A stretch of DNA of 33,788 nucleotides. Origin: Eubacteriales bacterium. Lineage in GTDB: Bacteria > Bacillota > Clostridia > Oscillospirales > CAG-382. Made by a program: the position numbers and the translations under genes. Location: contig JAQWDK010000024.1 in NCBI GenBank assembly GCA_028705495.1, forward strand, positions 1-33,788. Direction: 5' to 3'. Positions 8,095-17,182 of the stretch are shown one piece after another (position 1 is the stretch's first letter; each line of letters opens with the position of its first letter). The notes under the pieces are model-generated. The model did not search any database and was not told the origin of the DNA. It worked only from the letters and a program-made list of their open reading frames with translations.

Positions 8095-9108
8095 TCAGTA
8101 CCAAATTGTTGTATAAAGATAATAACCTAATGCGCAAAACAGTGCTGTGATAAATGTGAATACACCGACGATTTTTACTTCTCCCCAACCGCATTTCTCG
8201 AAATGATGATGTATCGGACTCATCTTAAATATACGCTTACCAGTCGTTTTATATGATATAACCTGTAGAATTACCGATAAACCTTCAATGATATAAATTG
8301 CTGAAATCGGTATTATTAGAAGAGGCATATTAAACATAAATGTCATAGCAACTGCTAAAGCTCCAAGGAAAAGAGAGCCTGTGTCACCCATAAAAATTCT
8401 TGCCGGGTGGAAGTTAAAAACCAAAAAACCTAACAGAGCTCCTACAGCAGCACCTGCGAGCACTGCAGCAGTGTCGCTGTCCGCAAGGAGTTTTTGTGCT
8501 GTTAAATTGTCGGGAACAATGAGTGATAGAAGTACAAAAAGAACCATTATAATAAGCGAAACACTTCCGGCAAGTCCATCTATTCCATCAGTCAAATTCG
8601 CACAATTGATGATGTAGACGATCAGCAAGAGCATTATCACATAGTACATTATCCCAAGTTCAATATATACATCGATACCCGGTACATAAAGCTGAGTTGT
8701 GTTCAACCCCATTACACCTAAAGCTGCAAGAAATCCTGCTGTAACAGCGAATTGAAGGACGAGCTTCGCCGCTGCCGAAAGTCCCTTATTGCGTTTTTTA
8801 AACATCTTTATATAGTCATCTATAAAGCCTATGGTTGAGTGAAGAAAGATAAAAGCAAGGCATATAAGCAGCTTTTTCTGAGTGCCTAAGAGTATGTCGG
8901 AAAGGAGCACAACGACGGTTGAGAGGATTATGGCAAATCCGAAAAATATGCCTCCCATCAAAGGAGTACCCTCTTTGGATTTATGCCAATTGGGGCCGAT
9001 CTCGAGAATTCTCTGTCCAAGCTTCGCTTTGACGAGCAAAGGTCTGAACGCCCAAATCAAAAATATTGTTATAAAGAAGGCGATTGCGCCTGCTACAGGT
9101 ATTCTCAT
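8095..9108 (-). CDS. mraY: Phospho-MurNAc-pentapeptide translocase MraY
   Basis: Transfers phospho-MurNAc-pentapeptide from UDP to undecaprenyl phosphate, giving lipid I. It is a polytopic membrane enzyme of 337 residues. Catalytic features are visible: GTPLMGG near the N-terminus, the aspartate pair FIDDYIK (~97-98), NCANLTDGIDGLAG, the FHPARIFMGDTGS loop, and the histidine cluster PIHHHFE near the C-terminus. I chose the ATG at 9108 because GGTGA lies five bases upstream; an ATG at 9120 has no ribosome site. It starts 13 bases after the murF stop. Confidence 0.96.
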   Translation of the reverse strand: MRIPVAGAIAFFITIFLIWAFRPLLVKAKLGQRILEIGPNWHKSKEGTPLMGGIFFGFAIILSTVVVLLSDILLGTQKKLLICLAFIFLHSTIGFIDDYIKMFKKRNKGLSAAAKLVLQFAVTAGFLAALGVMGLNTTQLYVPGIDVYIELGIMYYVIMLLLIVYIINCANLTDGIDGLAGSVSLIIMVLFVLLSLIVPDNLTAQKLLADSDTAAVLAGAAVGALLGFLVFNFHPARIFMGDTGSLFLGALAVAMTFMFNMPLLIIPISAIYIIEGLSVILQVISYKTTGKRIFKMSPIHHHFEKCGWGEVKIVGVFTFITALFCALGYYLYTTIWY

Positions 9109-9121
9109 AAAAATCACCATT

Positions 9122-10486
9122 TCAATTTATTACGGGTATTTCTTTTATCAGACTGGAAAAATCAAGCCTATTACTTGCCTTAAAAAGCACAGTATCACCG
9201 GGTTTTAGTATAGATGAAACATACTCCACCGCTTTGGTTCTTTCCCCAAGACCGAATGTTCTGCAGCCCCCATATCCTATACTTAGCTGCTCTGCGAAAT
9301 CTCCTAAAGCGATGACCTCATCAGCACCGTGCCTTTTAGCATTTGCACCCGTTTCAATATGCAACTGCGCGGATTTGTCACCTAACTCTAACATATCACC
9401 TAACACCGCGATCTTCCTGCCCTTTGCAAGGGAAAGCACTGTTAGCGCTGCGTTCATCGATTCGGGAGAGGCATTGTAACAGTCCGCAATGACGGTTATA
9501 TTATTTATAGTATAAATGCGTTGTCTGTTTCCGGTCTGGCTGAATGACTTAAGTCCGCTTATTATATCATCTCTCGGAACCCCAAGAATGTCTGCTGCTG
9601 TAAAAGCAGCGAGAGCGTTTTGCACATTGTGTTCACCCATTGCGGGTATGACGACATCTGTTGAATATCCACTTGAGGGATGGTTAAGCTTAAAAAGACT
9701 CACCCCGTCATTATATGCAAGCCTTGTGGCGGTGTAGTCCGCTTTGTTGCCACCACTTGAATAAAACAATGTCCTTTTATATCTGCCAGCACAAGAGGCA
9801 AGCATTTTGTCGTCTCCGTTGAGTATCAGAGTACCGCCGATTTTTAATCCAGTCACAGCCGAAAATTTTTCTTCTAATATGGTTTCAATGCTGCCCAGAA
9901 ATTCTATATGGGAGTTGCCAATATTTGTGATTATAACCACGTCGGGTTTCGAAAAATTCGAGAGTTTTGCGATTTCATTTTTATTACTCATTCCAGCTTC
10001 GAGCACCATTATTTCAGCGTCGTCCGGAGTATCGAGAACCGTCAGTGGCAGTCCAATAAGACTGTTTCTATTGCCTTCCGTTTTATAGACCTTCTTTGAA
10101 GAAAAAGCTGCCGCTGTCATTTCTTTTGTTGTGGTTTTACCAACGCTGCCTGTAATAAGAACAAGTTTTTTCTCTCTGAGGTAATTCGTTCGGTAGTAAG
10201 CTGACAACCTACCCAAAGCCTGTTTTGAATCTTTTACAAGAAGGGTTCCGGGGAGAGCATATTCATCTCTTTCTACAATAGCGTTTCCCCCTGCTGCTAT
10301 TATTTCTTTTATAAACTTGTGACCATCCGTGCGTTCTCCTTTAATGGCTACAAAAAGAACTCCCGATGCGCTTCCCGTACTGCTGTAAGCTTCTCTGCTA
10401 TCGGTTACAACTCTCGTTATTTTTTTATCTTCGCCGTTTTGCCATGCACCGACGGCGTCAGCAATTTCAGACAACCGAATATTCAT
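9122..10486 (-). CDS. murF: UDP-MurNAc-tripeptide:D-Ala-D-Ala ligase MurF
   Basis: Adds D-Ala-D-Ala to the UDP-MurNAc tripeptide using ATP, the last cytoplasmic precursor step. The 454-residue protein has the three Mur-ligase domains: an N-terminal UDP-binding part (VVTDSREAYSS...VLFVAIKGERTDGHKF), an ATPase centre with the P-loop ITGSVGKTTTKEM (~111-123) and VLEAGMSNKNEI, and a C-terminal domain with ADCYNASPESMNAAL and AVLGDMLELG. The latter two motifs separate MurF from MurC, D and E. Its ATG shares one base with the preceding PBP stop codon, implying translational coupling. Normally murE sits here; it is missing. Confidence 0.95.
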   Translation of the reverse strand: MNIRLSEIADAVGAWQNGEDKKITRVVTDSREAYSSTGSASGVLFVAIKGERTDGHKFIKEIIAAGGNAIVERDEYALPGTLLVKDSKQALGRLSAYYRTNYLREKKLVLITGSVGKTTTKEMTAAAFSSKKVYKTEGNRNSLIGLPLTVLDTPDDAEIMVLEAGMSNKNEIAKLSNFSKPDVVIITNIGNSHIEFLGSIETILEEKFSAVTGLKIGGTLILNGDDKMLASCAGRYKRTLFYSSGGNKADYTATRLAYNDGVSLFKLNHPSSGYSTDVVIPAMGEHNVQNALAAFTAADILGVPRDDIISGLKSFSQTGNRQRIYTINNITVIADCYNASPESMNAALTVLSLAKGRKIAVLGDMLELGDKSAQLHIETGANAKRHGADEVIALGDFAEQLSIGYGGCRTFGLGERTKAVEYVSSILKPGDTVLFKASNRLDFSSLIKEIPVIN

Positions 10487-12753
10487 TAATCCGTGACCTC
10501 GTAGTTTTTAAATTCAACCTCAATGACTGCACCTTCCGCAACCGCAGAGCCTGCTGTTATGTTTTGGCTTACAGCCTTTGAGCCGCTGCCGCTGTCATAA
10601 GCGCCGACAGCTTTTATATTAAGTCCGGCTTTTATCAGCTTTTGTGCTGCTTTTTCCGGGTCAAGACCTATTACATTTGGAACTGAGATTCCTTCTGGAG
10701 CATTTTTGCTCGTGTAAAGAATCACTTTACCACCTTCGGAAATTGTCTCCCCTGCTAACGGCAGTTGACTTAGAACAATATCGCCGTCTCCGACAACCTT
10801 ATATTCAAGCTTTTTAGCCTTTAGCAGTTTTTGAGCTTCTTCTACTGTTTTCCCTCGAAGATCGTCAACTGTTACCATAAATTTATTTTCTATTACCTCA
10901 GTTTTCGGGACCTTCATATAGGACAGAACCTCAGAAAGAACCTTTGAGATAACCGGTGCTGCAACAAGACCGCCGTAAAACTCATGCGACTGACCTTTCG
11001 GCTCGTCAATTGCGATAAAAATAACTATCTGCGGGTCGTCTGCTGGAGCATAAGCGATACATGAGCTAACATAGGGCGTGAAACTACCATCACTCTGCTG
11101 GTCCCTCTTTTGTGATGTTCCAGTTTTTGCAGATATTTTATAACCTTCAACACTTGCGTTCTTAGTTGAGCCATGTGTTATACCGCCGTACATAATTTCA
11201 AGAATCTGTTTGCTCGTTGCTTCTGATATAACCCTGCGTGTAACGCCATAGTCCAGCGTTTCTTTGATTTTCCCATTGCTGTCAGCGTATGCCTTGACAA
11301 GATGCGGAGTGACCAAATTGCCGCCGTTGGCAGCTGCTGCAAGGGCTCTGATATGGGCGATCGGTGTTACCTTAAAGGTTTGACCGAAGCCGGATACTGC
11401 AAGCTCAAGCTCGTTAAACTTTTTATGCCATATTGTCGATGCTTCTCCTGCATAATCGATTCCTGTCTTTTCAAAAAAGCCGAATCTACCCATATATTTT
11501 ACGAAATTGTTCGTACCGATTCTTAGAGCGATGTTGACAAAGGAAGGGTTGCATGAGTTTTGTAACGCTTCAACAAATGTCTGCGTTCCGTGACCGCCAT
11601 GCTTGTGGCAGTGAATATTCGCTCCACCAACTACAATTCCAGCCGAAGAGCAGTGAAAGGTGTCGGTGAGCTTTACAGAGTTCGTATCAAGAGCCATCGA
11701 CGAAGTCAAAACCTTGAAGGTTGAACCGGTTTCATAAGGCTCTGAAACAACCTTGTTGTTCCACATTCTATTTAAAAGTTCTATCTTGTATTTTGATTTA
11801 TCCTCCTCGCTGCCGACAAATGCATCAAGGAGAGCCTGACTTTTTTCATCAAGAACATAGGGATCGTTTAGGTTGAAGTCCGGTAAAACCGACAATGCAA
11901 GTATCTCGCCGGTGTTTACATCCATGATAACACCCATAGCACGGTTTTGCGGGTTATGTTCTATATATGCTTCTTTGAGATATTTTTCGAGGATGCTTTG
12001 GATTGTCATATCGATTGTCAGCACAAGTGAAGTACCATCAACCGGACTGACATAGCTCTCAAGCCTTATGCTCAAGTCGTTTCCTCGTCCGTCCTTACCT
12101 CTGAGAACCTTACCGTCGATACCCTTTAACTTTTTATCATAAAAGGATTCAAGTCCGATAAGCCCCTGATTGTCCGCGCCTGAAAAGCCTATAACATGGG
12201 ATGCAAGGGTGTCATATAGATAAACTCTTTTTGAGCTTTCTTCAAGATGAACGCATTTCTGAAGCTCATTGCCGAGTATGAAACGACGAATCTCGTCAGC
12301 TTGTTCAAGCTCAATGTTTCGCTTTATAATTTGATACTGAGTACCCTTTTTCTTTGTTTTCTCAAGTATCGATTCTTTGTCTATTGAAAGGATATTAGAA
12401 AGCCCTTCCGCAATCAGTTCAGCTTCTGCTTCTCCGTCAATATGAGGTGGTGATATAAACACCGTTTCAACTGTAACACTGTCGGCTAATACATCGAGAT
12501 TGCGGTCGAATATTACTCCCCTATCAGCAGGTATCTTGTATTCTGTTGTGTACACATCAAGCGCATCTTCTCGATAATCTGCATAAACGATTAGCTGGAG
12601 ATAGGCAAGTCTGCCTATCAATAACCCGAGAAGCACAACGACAGTCACAACTCCACTCAAAGATCTGTAATTTAAGGAGCGTCTTGTCAGTATCTCGCTT
12701 TTCTTAAGTTTGTTTTTTTCGGTTTTCGAAATTTTTGAGAGAAAATTTTTCAA
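10486..12753 (-). CDS. Class B penicillin-binding protein with two PASTA domains (copy 2)
   Basis: A peptidoglycan transpeptidase of the FtsI/PBP2x/SpoVD type with 755 residues. It has a basic cytoplasmic N-terminus, one membrane span (~33-53), a dimerisation domain (~60-235) and a transpeptidase domain. The active-site serine is in GSTFK (S344, K347), followed by SCN (400-402) and KTGTS (543-547). Two PASTA domains (~626-685 and ~689-749) end the protein; the second carries PNVIGLDPEKAAQKL and YDSGSGSKAVSQN. The TTG start follows GGTGAGAG. It is collinear over its full length with the PBP gene immediately upstream, so the pair is a tandem duplication analogous to pbpB-spoVD in Bacillus. Which copy serves vegetative division and which sporulation cannot be decided here. 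Confidence 0.93.
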   Translation of the reverse strand: MKNFLSKISKTEKNKLKKSEILTRRSLNYRSLSGVVTVVVLLGLLIGRLAYLQLIVYADYREDALDVYTTEYKIPADRGVIFDRNLDVLADSVTVETVFISPPHIDGEAEAELIAEGLSNILSIDKESILEKTKKKGTQYQIIKRNIELEQADEIRRFILGNELQKCVHLEESSKRVYLYDTLASHVIGFSGADNQGLIGLESFYDKKLKGIDGKVLRGKDGRGNDLSIRLESYVSPVDGTSLVLTIDMTIQSILEKYLKEAYIEHNPQNRAMGVIMDVNTGEILALSVLPDFNLNDPYVLDEKSQALLDAFVGSEEDKSKYKIELLNRMWNNKVVSEPYETGSTFKVLTSSMALDTNSVKLTDTFHCSSAGIVVGGANIHCHKHGGHGTQTFVEALQNSCNPSFVNIALRIGTNNFVKYMGRFGFFEKTGIDYAGEASTIWHKKFNELELAVSGFGQTFKVTPIAHIRALAAAANGGNLVTPHLVKAYADSNGKIKETLDYGVTRRVISEATSKQILEIMYGGITHGSTKNASVEGYKISAKTGTSQKRDQQSDGSFTPYVSSCIAYAPADDPQIVIFIAIDEPKGQSHEFYGGLVAAPVISKVLSEVLSYMKVPKTEVIENKFMVTVDDLRGKTVEEAQKLLKAKKLEYKVVGDGDIVLSQLPLAGETISEGGKVILYTSKNAPEGISVPNVIGLDPEKAAQKLIKAGLNIKAVGAYDSGSGSKAVSQNITAGSAVAEGAVIEVEFKNYEVTD

Positions 12754-12828
12754 GCTCTCACCCCATATGGTATTTTATATTTAAATAATATACCGTTCGG
12801 AGCTTTTATATGTCACGCTTGTCAATTT

Positions 12829-15087
12829 TTAGTCTATTCCCTCGTAGTACTTGAATTCAACTTCAATTACCGTACCATCGGGAACTCTCTCTCCCGCCTT
12901 AACACTTTGGATGGAAGCCTTTGAACCGCTTCCTGCTTTATATGAACCTGTCGCTTTGATATTAAGACCAACAGATTTCAGCATATCTGTTGCTGCGCTA
13001 AGACTGTAACCTCTGAGGTTCGGAACAGTAACCGTATCTTGTAATACAGTACCGTCTGTTATCAGAACTACTCTTCCACCCCCAGCAACGATAGATCCTG
13101 CTTCAGGATACTGGGAAACAACGGTCGTTCCCTCCCCAATGACTTTCGGTTTGAGTTTAAGATCGGTTATAGCTGTTTTGGCAGCATCTATATTTTGACC
13201 TGTTACATTTGTAACTGAGATGTTGTAAGAGTCGTTTTCACCAGATGTGTTCTTAGGGATTTTCATATACGGAAGAACTTCTGTCAGCACCTTAGATATA
13301 ACTGGTGCTGCAATAACACCGCCGTAGTAGTCTCCATTGGGGCCGTCCGGTTCGTCTATCGCAATGAGTATGACAATTTGTGGGTCCTCAGCAGGTGCGT
13401 ATGCTATACATGATGCGACATAAGGGGTATAGTTTTCTTCAACAGGTTTATCTTTAATCTGTGATGTTCCCGTCTTTGCTGCTATATTATAGCCTTCTAC
13501 ATAGACATTCTTTGTTGAACCGGTAAAAGTGCCGTCCTTTAATATCTCAACGATTTTTTCACCGCTCTTCGCCGATATTACCTGCCTTGCATATCCGTAA
13601 TCAAATGATTTAAGTATCTTGCCATCAGAATCAGTAAGCTCCTTGACAAGATGAGGAGTTACAACATAACCGCCGTTTGCGATTGCAGCAAGTGCTCGTA
13701 CATGGGATAGGGCTGTGACTTTAAAAGTTTGTCCGAATGACGAAACAGCAAGCTCAACTTCGTTGAAGTTTTTATGCCAAATAGCTGAAGCTTCGTCTAT
13801 TGTATCAATACCTGTGGATTCAAAATAACCGAATTGATCGACATATTTATAAAATGTGCTTCTACCTAACTGCTGTGCTATCTGCACATATGATGGGTTG
13901 CAGGAGTTTTGGAGAGCTTGAGTAAAGTTTTGGATTCCATGACCTTGTTTTACGTGACAAGGAATTGCAATACCACCAACAACAATACCATTATATTGGC
14001 ATACAAAAGACGCATTTATGATGTTTTCGTTTTCTTCAAGTGCCATTGCAGCAGTTATTACTTTGAAAGTCGAACCCGTTTCAAATGGCTCCGAAACAAG
14101 TTTATTTGCCCACATTTTATAAAGCAAATCAGCTTTGTACTTGTTCTTTTCCTCATCTGTGCCGATAAAGGCGTCATAAAGTGCCTGACTCTTTGTGTCG
14201 AGTGTATATGGATCGTTAAGATTGTAATCTGGCATAACCGACATTGCAAGTATCTCACCATTGCTAACGTCCATTATTATGCCCATCGCGCGGTTGCGGG
14301 GATTGTTGTGGTCGTATGATTCTTTAAGGTATTTATCAAGGATTGTTTGTATATTCCAGTCAATAGTCAAAACGAGGTTTGAGCCGTCAATCGCTTCTAC
14401 TGTGTTTTCATATTTTATGTCGAGATAGTTTCCGCGCCCGTCTTTTCCTCTTATAACTCTGCCGTCTATTCCACGAAGTGTTTCGTCGTAATATGATTCA
14501 AGCCCGTATAAGCCTTTGTTTTCATCATTGACAAATCCAAGTGTGTGTGATGCGAGGTTGCCATAAATATACGATCTTTTTGAGGATTCCTCAAGATGAA
14601 TGACGTCAGTGAGTTTGTTTTCCTTAGCGAATTCCATCACCTTGTCAGCAGTCAGGATATCGACATTCTTTTTTATGATTTGGTACTGGCTTTGAGATCT
14701 GGTTGTTTTCTCTAATATTTCTGCACGGTCAACACCTAAAAGTTCAGAGAGCCCGTCAGCCACTTTTATAGATTGTTCCATATCTTTTATATTAAATGGA
14801 GATATAAAAACCGTTTCAACAATGACACTCTTGGCGAGTACATTCATATTTCTATCGTAGATTGAGCCGCGTTTTGCCGCAAGTTTGTATTCTGAAGTGT
14901 AATTTGCATGCGCTGCAATTCTGTATTCATCGTCTACGGCCATCTGAAGGTATGCAAGCCTACCGATTAATCCTGCAAGAAGTATAAAAACAACTATTAC
15001 CGCCACGATACCGCGGCGGTTGATCTCAATTGATTTTATTTTATTTGCCTTTACAGGCAGTCGGTTGTTCGCTCTGACAATTTTCAA
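12829..15087 (-). CDS. Class B penicillin-binding protein with two PASTA domains (copy 1)
   Basis: The first of two tandem class B transpeptidases, 752 residues. A membrane span (~26-46) is followed by the dimerisation domain (SEYKLAAKRGSIYDRN, GLYGLESYYDETLRG). The transpeptidase domain has GSTFK (S339, K342), SCN (395-397) and KTGTS (538-542). Two PASTA domains (~622-682 and ~687-747) follow. The TTG start lies seven bases after CGGAG. It comes 28 bases after ftsL, the usual site of the division PBP, so it is the better candidate for the septal enzyme partnered with FtsW, but this is inference. Many blocks are the same in the next gene, including the C-terminal VIEVEFK-YE ending. Confidence 0.93.
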   Translation of the reverse strand: MKIVRANNRLPVKANKIKSIEINRRGIVAVIVVFILLAGLIGRLAYLQMAVDDEYRIAAHANYTSEYKLAAKRGSIYDRNMNVLAKSVIVETVFISPFNIKDMEQSIKVADGLSELLGVDRAEILEKTTRSQSQYQIIKKNVDILTADKVMEFAKENKLTDVIHLEESSKRSYIYGNLASHTLGFVNDENKGLYGLESYYDETLRGIDGRVIRGKDGRGNYLDIKYENTVEAIDGSNLVLTIDWNIQTILDKYLKESYDHNNPRNRAMGIIMDVSNGEILAMSVMPDYNLNDPYTLDTKSQALYDAFIGTDEEKNKYKADLLYKMWANKLVSEPFETGSTFKVITAAMALEENENIINASFVCQYNGIVVGGIAIPCHVKQGHGIQNFTQALQNSCNPSYVQIAQQLGRSTFYKYVDQFGYFESTGIDTIDEASAIWHKNFNEVELAVSSFGQTFKVTALSHVRALAAIANGGYVVTPHLVKELTDSDGKILKSFDYGYARQVISAKSGEKIVEILKDGTFTGSTKNVYVEGYNIAAKTGTSQIKDKPVEENYTPYVASCIAYAPAEDPQIVILIAIDEPDGPNGDYYGGVIAAPVISKVLTEVLPYMKIPKNTSGENDSYNISVTNVTGQNIDAAKTAITDLKLKPKVIGEGTTVVSQYPEAGSIVAGGGRVVLITDGTVLQDTVTVPNLRGYSLSAATDMLKSVGLNIKATGSYKAGSGSKASIQSVKAGERVPDGTVIEVEFKYYEGID

Positions 15088-15115
15088 TTTTCTACTCCGT
15101 CAGCAACCATTACTC

Positions 15116-15646
15116 TTAATCGAAGAAGCCTTCAAACAGCTCTCTTATACCTGAGAGCATAAAGCCAAATCCGCTTTTTCCGCCTTCAAGTTCAATTATT
15201 TCAGTTTTGTCGTCATTTGTAAGGTTTATGTACTGATGCTCCAACAAATCTGACTTAACCATACCCATCTCGGCAGCGCGCTTTTTTATCATATCGATAT
15301 CATCACGAGCCTCAAGCTTTTCGCTCAGCTTGCGTTCGCTATTTTCGAGAGCGGTTATCTGTTTATTGAGTTTCGTCATCTGGTTGCTTAAATTATCTAT
15401 TTCAGCGAAATACACCATGACCATTAAAAGCAGTGAGGTTAAAACTACGCATGTGAAAACAATGCCAACAGGGAAAGGTGTCTTTGCTTTTTTCTTCACC
15501 GTGACAATATTGGGTTTGCGCGACGGCATTCTACCATTAGGGCATTTGCGTATGTCTCTGTTTCGTATGTTTGGTTGTTCCGAACGGTTATTAACCGAAC
15601 TGTTGCGAGCCAAGGACCGTCTGTTTGAACCGTATGCATTGTTCAC
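15116..15646 (-). CDS. ftsL: FtsL-like septum formation protein
   Basis: A small bitopic protein of 176 residues. It has a long basic N-terminus (~1-55, rich in Asn and Arg), one membrane span (~57-79, FPVGIVFTCVVLTSLLLMVMVYF), then a heptad coiled coil (~80-125, NLSNQMTKLNKQITALENSERKLSEKLEA) and a tail with IDMIKKRAAEMGMVK, as in FtsL/DivIC proteins. These scaffold FtsQ/DivIB and the FtsW-PBP pair at the septum. Primary sequence is weakly conserved in this family, so the call rests on topology and position between rsmH and the PBP genes. Starts at a GTG preceded by AAAGGAGA. Confidence 0.8.
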   Translation of the reverse strand: MNNAYGSNRRSLARNSSVNNRSEQPNIRNRDIRKCPNGRMPSRKPNIVTVKKKAKTPFPVGIVFTCVVLTSLLLMVMVYFAEIDNLSNQMTKLNKQITALENSERKLSEKLEARDDIDMIKKRAAEMGMVKSDLLEHQYINLTNDDKTEIIELEGGKSGFGFMLSGIRELFEGFFD

Positions 15647-15723
15647 GATGTTTTCTCCTTTATATTGTAGGTGTTTTCACATATTATTTCATCATCAAAT
15701 TGAGTACTGTTTCTAAATTTTTA

Positions 15724-16650
15724 TTACAGCTTTAAAGCAGCTCTGAGTTTTGCACTTGCTGAACGGCTGTTTTCTGATAATTCGGTTTCGGATGGTAAAA
15801 CTGGTTTTTTTGTTAATATCTCAATCTCAGGTTTTTTCCCGCAAACACAAACAGGAAAATCTTTAGGACAGGTACATCCTTTTGCAAGTGATACAAAGGT
15901 CTTTTTAACAATCGCATCTTCGAGTGAATGAAAACTTATTATCGCGATTCTACCGCCGAGCCCGAGCTTGTCCACAGCCGTTCTTATCGTAGGTTCAATC
16001 TGCCTTAGTTCGTTGTTGACTTCAATACGAATTGCCTGGAAACAACGTTTCGCCGGATGACCACCTTTTTCATAAGCTGGTACTTTTGAGGTGATTATTT
16101 GAGAAAGCTGTCCTGTTGTTTTAATCGGCGCTGCTTCTCTCTCTTTTACAATAGCAGCAGCAATTCTTCTTGAATGGCGTTCTTCACCATAGGTAAAAAA
16201 TATATCCGTCAGTTTTTCTTCGCTGTATCCATTGACTACATCATAAGCTGAGAAAGACACAGTGTCGTCCATTCTCATATCGAGTGGTGCGTCCGTCATA
16301 TACGAAAAACCTCTGTCGGGGTTGTCTATCTGATATGATGAAACACCAAGGTCCATCATTATTCCGTCTATCTTCTCTATGTTTAATGTCTCAAGTATTT
16401 CACCAAGCTCGTCAAAGCTACTGTGAATAGCCGTGAAGTTGTCCGCATCGGAAAAAATTCTTTTTGCGTTATCTATTGCCGCAAGGTCTCTATCTATTGA
16501 AATCAGTCTTCCAGTCTTCTCAAGTCGTTTCAGAACTTCCCCGCTATGACCGCCACCACCAAGGGTGCAGTCAACATAAATGCCGCCTTTTTTAACATTG
16601 AGGAAATCGACTGTTTCTTTGAGCATTACCGGATAATGTTTAAATTTCAT
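15724..16650 (-). CDS. rsmH: 16S rRNA (cytosine(1402)-N4)-methyltransferase RsmH (MraW)
   Basis: Methylates N4 of C1402 in 16S rRNA with S-adenosylmethionine. The 308-residue protein opens with the family signature FKHYPVMLKETVDFL, then the SAM-binding DCTLGGGGHSGEVL (~27-40) and the acidic residue in ISIDRDLAAI. It continues with DGIMMDLGVSSYQID and RGFSYMTDAPLDMRMD, and ends with RIAIISFHSLEDAIVKK, all family landmarks. It follows mraZ by ten bases, the universal mraZ-mraW arrangement. AAGGGTGG lies upstream of the ATG. Confidence 0.97.
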   Translation of the reverse strand: MKFKHYPVMLKETVDFLNVKKGGIYVDCTLGGGGHSGEVLKRLEKTGRLISIDRDLAAIDNAKRIFSDADNFTAIHSSFDELGEILETLNIEKIDGIMMDLGVSSYQIDNPDRGFSYMTDAPLDMRMDDTVSFSAYDVVNGYSEEKLTDIFFTYGEERHSRRIAAAIVKEREAAPIKTTGQLSQIITSKVPAYEKGGHPAKRCFQAIRIEVNNELRQIEPTIRTAVDKLGLGGRIAIISFHSLEDAIVKKTFVSLAKGCTCPKDFPVCVCGKKPEIEILTKKPVLPSETELSENSRSASAKLRAALKL

Positions 16651-16660
16651 GTCGCCACCC

Positions 16661-17080
16661 TTAAAAGCCGAGGCTTATGAGCGTTGAAACAAGCTCATCA
16701 TTATTGACAGCTGATTGTTCTTCACGCCACTTTTCGGGATTCCATATCTCGAGTCTGTTGGAGTTGCCGATTATTGTAGCTTCACCTTCGAGTTTGGCAA
16801 AATCACGGTAAGATTCATTTAGAACAATTCTACCCTGAGAATCTGTGTTCATTTCGCTGGCACTGGCAAAGAAAAATCTTCTAACTCGTCTTGATTCTAT
16901 TTCAGAAAGCGAATCGAGTTTCTTGTTGAATGCTGCCCAGTCTTCTTCCGGATACACCCAAAGACAGCCGTCAATGCCTTTACAGAGGATAAAATTGTCT
17001 CCAAGGGAAGCACGCATTTTTGCCGGCAAGAAAATTCTTCCCTTGCTATCGATCGTATGCGTAAATTCACCGACAAGCAT
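16661..17080 (-). CDS. mraZ: Transcriptional regulator MraZ
   Basis: A 139-residue DNA-binding protein with two SpoVT/AbrB-like halves, each carrying the DSxGR signature: HTIDSKGRIFLPAKMR near the N-terminus and DSQGRIVLNESYRDFA in the second half. MraZ forms rings and binds repeated boxes upstream of its own gene, repressing or tuning the dcw cluster. The frame is open 21 codons further upstream, but the family start MLVGEFTHTID fits the ATG at 17080, preceded by AAAGGGGTGGGGAAC. Its presumed operator is directly upstream. Confidence 0.96.
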   Translation of the reverse strand: MLVGEFTHTIDSKGRIFLPAKMRASLGDNFILCKGIDGCLWVYPEEDWAAFNKKLDSLSEIESRRVRRFFFASASEMNTDSQGRIVLNESYRDFAKLEGEATIIGNSNRLEIWNPEKWREEQSAVNNDELVSTLISLGF

Positions 17081-17118
17081 GTTCCCCACCCCTTTCAGGC
17101 ATTTCTGTGAGTTTTTAA

Positions 17119-17146
17119 CCCACTTTAATCCACTGCGCACCACTTA
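17119..17146 (-). promoter_or_regulatory. MraZ operator: three direct repeats, 10-bp period
   Basis: On the minus strand three AGTGG boxes (17120-17124, 17130-17134, 17140-17144) repeat every 10 bases, the outer two with a preceding A: AAGTGGT, CAGTGGA, AAGTGGG. This matches the known MraZ-box layout, three TGGG-like boxes about one helical turn apart upstream of mraZ. They lie just downstream of the predicted -10 box, at or just after the start of transcription, where binding would block RNA polymerase. Confidence 0.85.
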
Positions 17147-17153
17147 TGTGTTA

Positions 17154-17182
17154 ATTATATAGAATGTTGAAAGGAAATGCAA
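17154..17182 (-). promoter_or_regulatory. Sigma-A promoter of the dcw cluster
   Basis: A -35 box TTGCAT (17177-17182) and a perfect -10 box TATAAT (17154-17159) are separated by exactly 17 bases. The start of transcription would be near 17147, on top of the MraZ boxes, 65-70 bases before the mraZ ATG. Confidence 0.85.

Noticed and set aside
6764..8194. FtsW starting inside mraY
   Set aside because: The added residues have no family match and overlap mraY; ATGs at 8023/8017 follow GGATGG.
12820..12825. TTGACA box between the two PBP genes as a promoter
   Set aside because: No -10-like sequence lies at 16-18 bases; the genes are more likely co-transcribed.
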